NCBI GenBank assembly: GCA_963971285.1
Contig: OZ020260.1
Span: 5,118,798-5,182,797, forward strand
Reading direction: 5' to 3'
Length of the DNA stretch: 64,000 nucleotides
From: Astropecten irregularis
Taxonomy: Eukaryota > Echinodermata > Asteroidea > Paxillosida > Astropectinidae
Shown here: in pieces, positions 45,601 through 54,600 of the stretch
How positions within the stretch are numbered: the stretch's first letter is position 1
Layout: each line of letters starts with the position of its first letter
Position numbers and translations under genes: made by a program
Notes under the pieces: model-generated
Told to the model about the DNA's origin: nothing
Databases searched by the model: none
Seen by the model: only the letters and a program-made list of their open reading frames with translations

Positions 45601-48600
45601 TAGGCGTCTATGGTATCCTTTTCTTTTACTTTGTTTTTTTCTTGTAAGGATTGAGGAATATATCTTCAGAGGAATGCGCTGTGTTGCTGTCATTCCGTAC
45701 TTTGCCATTTATCAGACGGGCTACCTGTTATATGTGCCTCATCTTGTGGTCATTCCAGATTTATGGAACCGGTTACCGGTGTAAATGCATATACCTGCAC
45801 ATGTATGGCTTCTGGTTGGCATTCAGCAAAAGCTAGTACGTGATGTACCTTGCGAGGGCGCCAGTACGACTGGCCGTGCAGATTGTTCGTTGGGGTTTTG
45901 CTTGAACTCTGTGATGAGCTAATGCTGCATCTGGGTAGCCTTGGAAGCTCATTTATGTTCATCAGAAGCCCTATCTAAGGCCCTTTTTGCAAACCTCGGC
46001 TCTGGCTACAGCTCCGGCTCCGGCTCCATGTCATGAATCCATTCTAAAATAACGGGTATCAAAATAGAGGCTTTTGGCTGCGGTTCGGAAGTAGATTCTC
46101 TGGTCTGAAATGGAAAACAGAGATTCAGCTTCAATGAAAAGCCACAACCTATATTTTCAGCATACGGATGACAGGGCCGAAGCTGGAGCCAGAGCCTGAG
46201 CTGGAGCCTGAGACGGAGCCGGGGTTTGGAAAAGGGCCTAAGCTAGTAGAGGCAGGCCCCAACCGCCATGGGCCAATTTCATGGAGCTGCTAAGCAAAAA
46301 AAAAAATGCTTAGCACAAAAATGTCTTGCCCAATAAAACAAAGCGCTCTTAAAAATTCTGTTTGATATTCATGGTCAGTGAACAACAGCCAAAGAACAAT
46401 CACAAGTGATACACAACTGTCAACACATGGAAAATTGGTTAACCCTGTTTTTGTTAAGACAGAAATTTCATGGTTAGCAGATTTTTGTGCTAAGCAGGGC
46501 CTTGAGGCTTTTGGCTGTGGTACAGAAGTAGATTCTCTGGTTTGAAAAGGGAAACTGAGCTTCAGCTTCAATGAAAAACCACAACCTATATTTTCAGCAC
46601 ATGGATGACAGAGCTGGAGCCTGAGCCTGAGCCTAAGCAAGCCGTTTCGTAAAACCCCTATATTTGTCAAATTGGACACTTTTAAATCACAAAAGAATCT
46701 TTTTCTTAATAGGTCACTGGTCATCATACTGCACAGTTATAAAATACCTAACCATATGATCAGCATATGGCCCCAAGATTTACTGTTCCCCCAAGTGCCC
46801 CGCAAAATGCCAAGGAGTTTTCCAAAACCACCTTCCCAGAAATATCAAGTTGGGAAATTTAAACTTGATTCTTTATTGGATACTTTACTCTACCAAAGGA
46901 ATTCCTCCACTACCACAGGGTGACCTTTAGAGTCAAATCATTTTTCAGTTCTACCCTACGCTGAGAGAAATACAAGCATTTTTTATGCTTAGCACAAATT
47001 AATGTAGCAGAGGACCAGTTGCAAGTTTGTATTTATGACATTTGGATGAGCTCGGTCACCGGCCAAAACTCTTCCCGTGCTTACCACATTTGATTGCTTA
47101 AAGCAGTTTTGTAAAACTGACCCCATATGACTGACCTTAAGCTGAGAGAAATACGCTAATTTTTTATGCTTAGCACAAATAAATATAGCAGAGGACCAGT
47201 TGCAAGTTAGTATTCTTTATGACATTAGGATCTAGCTCGGTCACCGGCCAGACCTCTTCCTGTGCTTACCACATTTGATTGCTTATAGCAGATTTGGAAA
47301 ACTGACCCTATATGACTGACCTTAAAGTGAGAGAAATACAAGAATTTTTTATGCTTAGCACAAATAAATGTAGCAGAGGACCAGTTGCAAGTTAGTATTT
47401 ATGACATTGGGATTTAGCACAGTCACCGGCCAGACCTCTTCCTGTGCTTACCACATTTGCATTGCTTATAGCAGATTTGTAAAACTGACCCCATATGACT
47501 GACCTTAAGCTGAGAGAAATACACTCATTTTTTATGCTTAGCACAATTAAATGTGGTAGAGGACCAGTTATGCAAGTTAGTATACTTAATTTTCAGTCCC
47601 ATACGGTGCACACTTTTTGAGAAAACAGTGAAAAATAGCCACAATATTTTTGTTTTATATTTTTTTCACCGTTATTTTTAATATTTAAAAAATCAAAAAT
47701 GTTTTTGGTCAATTGGTTTTACTCTTTTCTGAATAAATACAGCATTTCAGGCGAAAAAGTTTAACGGTATGTAAATCTGTGAATATTTCTGTTTTGGTAT
47801 GCAACCAAAGTGTGATACTACCTTTAAAAGCAGTCCTACAAATGTTGCCAAGTGCTGGAACCGGAAGCAAACCTTTTTTGGCGCTTAGCACATTGAGCTA
47901 ATCTCTCTGAGCTATTAAGCAAGTCTCTATACTGTGCGGTTGTTCTGCGGTTGCTCGACCAAAATAAAAATCCTCCGTCACTGAGACCTCAGCTTGACAG
48001 ATTCCATGGGAATAATTTTTGTTCTGCCCTGGTGGTGGCCCAGGCCTTGGTCTTGTAATTTATACCCGTTGCTGACTGAACCTTAGTGGCCAGTCCAACC
48101 TCCTGCTTCACGGCATTCAGAGACGGAATGGTTATGGATTTACGGCCCCCAGTTGGCTCAAAAAGAAAAAGAATGAAAGAAACCAACAAAAAAATGGCCA
48201 ACAGCATGCCAAGAAGACTTGGGTGGGGGGGGGGGGGGGCTTCCGACAAAAAAATGTGAGATTTATGGGGGACATTTTCCAAGCAGATGACTACTGCACC
48301 ACCTACCACAGCTACTTAGATACAGCAGGGAGCATGCGATGTGATGTGTTGGGCCTGGGAGCCTGGGAGCCTGGGCCGCCTCTGGGGCTCGGTGATTTAC
48401 AACTCTTGATTTTGATTGCCTTAATGAATATTGGCAGAGGCATTATGTAGTTGGTGCCCCATGTGCCCATGATGTTACTGTATGTACATGATGTAGGCAC
48501 GGCATTTTATTCATTTCATATTGTGAATTGTGAACATCTGTCTGGTTTGAGTGTGTGGGACTGGGTTCTCCTACATATTGTGACCAAGTGGAACCACGGC

Positions 48601-51600
48601 AAGGACTTGGATTGAAACGATTATCAAATTTTAATTTCAAATTTAATTAATTTTAATATGAAATGCTAATGATAACAATGATGGATATTTGTATAGCGTC
48701 GGTATCCGCCATAAACAGCTCTCGTTGCACATTATCATTATCCTTGGTCATTAGGCTACATTAACATTCCTGAAACCATCTTAACTCCCTGGGGAGTATG
48801 CAGACCTGGCACACTAAACATGCATGAAACCACAAAGCTATCTCTACCCTCACAGTAGGTACCCATTTACACCTGGGTGAAGAGGAGCAATATGTAACAA
48901 AGCGTCTTGCCCAAGGACACAAGCACCAATAACCCATGGCTGTTTTAAACCCACAATCTGTAGATTGACAAAAAGACATGCCAGACATACATCCTACCCA
49001 CCTACCATTCCTACCTAATGTTTTCTGCCTTGTTCGTGGTCTTACCAACATCCATTGAAAATACAATTATCATGGCCTTAATTCACACTACAAAACATCT
49101 CCGGATTATACTGTGTCCATCTGTTCACACTGCAAGGTTTGAACATGGCGTCCAAGCACATTTCTAGAGCCAATATTTTGAGGGAGCTAAAAGAGCGAAT
49201 ATTTTGGTTTTTTTTTGGGGGGGGGGGAGGCTAGACCCTTTGCACGTGACATAATCTTCTAACATTCGCTTCTGCTATGTCTTATTAGGAGTAGAAAAGC
49301 AACCTATACCTAAAAACAGCGAACACAGCTCGTTTTTCAAGTAATTGGCGCGTAATAACTGAAAAGATTCTCCAGCATGTTTTTTCAATTGTATTTTTTG
49401 GGGGGAGGGGGGGGGGGGGGCTATGGCACAATTTGGGGGACCCCCTAGCCCCCCCCCCCCCCCCCCCCCCCCCCACCCCTCACACTTAGATCCGCACCTG
49501 GTGACATCGATCCGTGTCAAGCAACTCAACCCATGTTGAAAGTTTTAAACTAACCCCCTGCTCTTGAGGTGGGTTGAGAGCAGTTGAAAATTTCAAAAAT
49601 TTGTTTTCGATCTTGTTGGGCCATCTTACCCGGGTAAGTGTGAAAAGGGTTGAACAAAATCTCAGGGTTCAATCCGGTTCCAACCCCGAGATTCATTTTG
49701 GATAGTGTGAAAAGCCCTTCTTATTAAAGCATTTATTGTCCTTTGCAGGTAACAGACAGCGCTCTTCAACACTGCCTCAGTCTGACCACCTCGGCTAAGA
49801 TACTGCTGAACAAGTGCCAAGATGTCCAGTTTGAGCTGGCCAGTGTACTGGACGGCCGGGATAAGCGGCCGGACACTGCCTACAGCCAGAGCTACCAGAG
49901 GGCCAGACGGCTGGTCCAGCAGGCCTCAGACCTCGGCGACATGGTATGCTCGGTCAACAGAGCCGTGGCACCACTCGCGACAGGTAAGACCCAACATTCT
50001 TGTGCTTATGTCATCTCTGACCGACATCACAATGACAGCATGGAAACAATTAGCACTCCGCACTAATTGTGCTAAAGATAGCACACCGAATCTCAGACAA
50101 ACATTACAACCATGCAAACGTGTGGTGGGTGTGCTTGGGTGCATGCATGTGCATGCATGAAAAGTTTGTCTGACATCCTGGGATTCTGTACAAAAAAGTG
50201 TACATACTGGCCAAATCACTCATGTGACGTCATTAGTGCGGAGCGCTATTTGTAGTAAAATGCCTCACGTGGCACGGCCCTTTATACACAAAACAAAATG
50301 GGCCTGTTTGTTTCAGGATCCGGATCCCATTTTAGCGTATCCTGCATATTGCCTCACGTGGCACGGCCCTTTATACACAAAACAAAATGGGCCTGTTTGT
50401 TTCAGGATCCGGATCCCATTTTAGCGTATCCTGCATGGGACGTTGATCTGCAAGATCACTGATCGCGTGCCTGAAACATACAGGCCCAAATTGGCAGTTG
50501 AGATTCAACATAACATGCTTGGCTTTTAAGACTAGTACGTAAACAAAAAAATGCATTTTGTATTGTTTATAATACATCATGAAATTTCCATTGAATTTTG
50601 ACCTGTAATATAACCTCGTAACTCAGCCTCCTCTTTTTGCATTAAAGGTATACTACATGATTGGTAAAGGTCACATACATGTAACAGCACTCACACTTTG
50701 TATAATCCAGCATGCACATGAAATAATAAGCCTGTGAAAATTTGAGCTCAATCGGACATCTGAGTCACGAGAAAAGAGAGAAAACCTGACCCAATTTTTC
50801 TTATAAAACATAAAGAATGGTTTTGGTCTAACACAAGATCAGAACTGTTTTTGGTCTTTGTTTTTACTAATTTCTTAATAAATACACCACTTCGGGGGGG
50901 AAATATTTTAACGGTATGTTTCTACCAGCACCAACTATATACCCTGAAAGTTATACGTAAATCTGTGAACATTTCTGTTTGGATAGATTACCAATCCTGT
51001 ACTATACCATTAAAATATTTCCATCTGAAAGAGCTGTATTTATCCAGAAATTAGTAAAAACAGACCGAAAACAATTTTGATCTCCTTGTAAGATCAAAAC
51101 CATTCTTTATGTTTCAAGAGAAAAATTGAATCAAGTTTTTGCAGTTTTCTTGTGACTCTGATGTCCGATTGAGCTCAAATTTTCACAGGCTCATTATTTC
51201 ATGTACATGCTGGATCAGACAAACTGTTAGTGCTGTTCTGTGACCTTTTAATACCAATCATGCAAGGCACCTTTAAGCAAGGCATCTTTGTGCTTAGCAA
51301 AATTTCTGTTCTGAACTTTCCATGAAAGAGCTAACAGATATCTTCCTCTGGTAGATAAAGCATTACTGTCGGTGCAATTGTACATGACAGCTGTCCAGAG
51401 TTTGCACCTTATCTTTAGGTCTGAGCCGGCCCTGATCTTGTCTATGTGGTGTATAAAACGTGTTTATAATTGCACAATCATGCAATAGCCTTTGGGGAGT
51501 GCTTGAAATAGGTTTATCTTCAAGGTCGGGCCACTTAGATGTGGCTCTCGGGCCAGGTCATGTAACGAATGATCCTTGTAAAAAAATAAGCAAACTTGCG

Positions 51601-54600
51601 CAATAAGAAAGGTCGTTCATGTCAGGCCACTAGAGTCCTGTGGGGAAGGGGTCAAACGTCACAGCCAAAATTTGAAAAAAATTGGACACAAATTGGTTGG
51701 CTCGGAAGATTAGGGTGTCCAAATGAGACGATTTCCTCTCTCTTTTTTTAACAACATTATATAAGGGTCAAGCCAGTTGGTGATCCAACTTAATAGTTTC
51801 TACTGTTCCAAAATGATATTTTTGAATTTCAGCAAATGTTCCCGAGTCCTTAAAACCCCAGATTGAAGAATTTTGTGCAACATTTCAGAGTAAAAATACA
51901 ATTTTCTTACCTGTTTGTTACAAACTTCAAAACAGCCCGTCGGCCATTTTGTCTGGTCTGGCTAGTAAGTTTAGTCTGGTACCTACAACCAAAGATCTTT
52001 GCTACAACCAACGTATTGAAAGTCCACACAATGAGAGCAAACACAAGACCATATTCTCGTCTGCGCGTCTGCGGCCGTTACGTGTGTTCATTACCGTTTT
52101 TACCCCATAATTTCCCTCAAAAATCAAAGCCCTGCCCTTTTCCCCACAAATTTAACCTTGTTATTGTTAATAATATTGGAGAGGACACCACGAAGGTACA
52201 TTTAGGTAAGTTTCTTTATAAAAAGTTGTTTTATTCCCTTTATAGGTATCGGACCTGTTTGTACACCGTTACATTAGGGCCTGTTTGTAATGCACAGGAT
52301 CACGAAAATTGCGGATCCGGATCCCTTTTTTAGCGTACTCTGCATAGGAGGTGGATCCCTAAATATCAGATCCTTTGGGTTAAACAATCAGGCCCGGCAT
52401 GTCCACAGGAATCTTTGAAACGGGACCGAACCAAGGCTGGTTGATCCTGGGGCCAACAGATGACCCAAACCCCCTCCATGAAATTCCTGTGAACTTGCAC
52501 GTAGCTGCAGTATGAATCTTTGAAGCTCCTTCACAAAAAAGAAAATTTACTTCAACTTCCTGTGCCGCACCCTAATTGGAGCAACTTAATTGTCCATCAA
52601 GGTTGTCTATGCCGTTATTGGAGGCTGGAGATGTAACCGCATGCCACCGCCAACCCCCAGCCCCCATACCCCCTCCCCAGACTCGTGAGGACAAATAATC
52701 CTCGCTTCCTTCGCTGTTCCACGCCCACCTGTTCCACCTGGCCCTCTCTGGAGCAACAGCATGCCCCCTTTCGGTTTGGCGCCGAGAGCAGGCGTTCTGT
52801 TTCGGCAGGCATTCCGCGTCATGCTATAATTGTTGCCTCCCTCACGCCGCACACGCCATCCCGCACCGGGCAGAGCTCGTCACGTCAGATCACAGCGGAC
52901 CAGACAATACTGGGTTTTAATTGAGCCATCCCGCATTGTTGTATCTGAAACACCATACATGCCACTCAACAGATTGCCATGTGGCCGGCGCAGTGTACTT
53001 TTTGGCCCATCCCATCGAATCATATCTGAACATTGTCGGCACGTGCAATTGCAGCCGAGCCCCTCTTGTGCCCTAAAACAGGTGAAACAAAATATGACGA
53101 GTCCCTTCTGGGTTCGTTGGAAAGGGTCTTTTTATAATTTGCAATAGTAAGAGTTTCCCAAGATGCCTCGCTAGTGAATATTTCAGACGTTTGATCTTTC
53201 TCAAAGACTTGTTTCGGACACGGCCTAAGATTAATCTTAAAAATCATGAATCAATCCAAGTTGCTAAGCGATGTGTGATGTCACAATACAAATCACCATG
53301 GTGATACTAACAACTCATTAATAAAATTAATCTAACCACCAAAGTTCCGTAACATTGATTTATGGGAATGATATCGTCAGACTTGATTCAGACTTGAAAT
53401 AGCCTTCGATAAAGATCCTGCTAGGATCGAAGCGCTTCAGGCCCTCCTCCAAGTCCAAGCATTTTATATATTTCAGGTCAATATTTTGGCCAATGAGCAG
53501 TTTGTAGCAGTTTATTCCTTGTATACACGGGTTTACACCTTGGCAGCCATCTTAGATTTTGATCGCAACTTCAAAACGAGGCACTTCCACGCATGCGCAC
53601 TTTTCGAAGTGTAAACCAGTCCATTGTCAAAGACAATACACGGGTTTACACTTCGGCGGTTTTGATCGCGACTTCAAAACGAGGCACTTTCACGCATGCG
53701 CACTTTTCGAAGTGTAAACCCGTGTATTGCATAAAATAGAAGTTTTCATTACCAGTAGTGTATTTGTAATAGTGTTTATAGTGTTGCTGCCCCCCTAAAA
53801 AAAAAGACTTTGTAATGACAAAAAAAATTTTACCGTAGCATTTTTGAAGCCCAGTTTGCACCGCAAACGTAACATTCCTTGCCCAGACCTTGGACAACAT
53901 GAGAACCTGTCAATGCGTCATAAAGTTCATGAATTATAGGTGAAACAAAATGGCACGGCTGTCATATTAGGGAAATTGTGAAATTCTACACTTGGTACGG
54001 CTTTCTTCCAAGCCCACACCCCCATACCCCCACCCCCCCCCCCCCTTCACCCACCTCCCACACTCCCCTCCCAAACCATGTATAATGCGCCCTCTTGAAT
54101 TTAAAGGTAGTATCATACTTTGGTTTTTGTCGAAGAAATGCAGATTCATGGGCAAAAATATCAAGACAGATACAGTAACAGTCATCTGTGAAAATTTCAG
54201 TCCCAAACGGTGCCCACTTTTTTGAGAAAACAGTGAAAAACAATCAAAATTGGTTTGGGTCATTGGTTTTACTCTTTTCTGGATAAATTTCAGCATTTCG
54301 GACAAAAAGAGTTTAACGATATGTTTCTACCATTGACCAAAGAAAAGAAAGGAAGACAAATGCCTCGCATATCACTTCACAAAAATGAAACAAATTTTAC
54401 GGCATTAGAAATGTCCCTGTCTTATTTTTGGGGTGGTGCTGTCCTTGACCACACTCCCAGCCATTTTATTTTTGTCGGCGCAACTTGAGTCACAATCTGC
54501 CTGCCGTCGCGTCCTTCACATCACCCTTATTTTAGGGAAACCTTCAAGATCATAAAAATTTGGGTCATATCTACCGTAATCCATTCCAAAGGATATGGGA

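Larger units (their letters stand above)
30724..49748 (+). other. KIF14 intron 25, 19,025 bp, repeat-filled
   Basis: GT (AAG then GTAAAG) to AG (TTTGCAG), phase 0. No coding exon could be recognised inside. The intron holds at least fifteen short inverted-repeat elements, several tandem arrays, and a few GC-rich stretches that match none of the repeat families (35880-36660, 39290-39680, 40600-41250). Confidence 0.85.

Noticed and set aside
30724-49748. Missed KIF14 exons inside the 19-kb intron
   Set aside because: Exons 25 and 26 join in phase 0, and total length after the motor already matches other KIF14 proteins; no conserved block is missing.
52607-53147. A hidden gene in the GC-rich part of KIF14 intron 26
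   Set aside because: Several overlapping ORFs on both strands, none with a domain, codon bias or exon boundaries.
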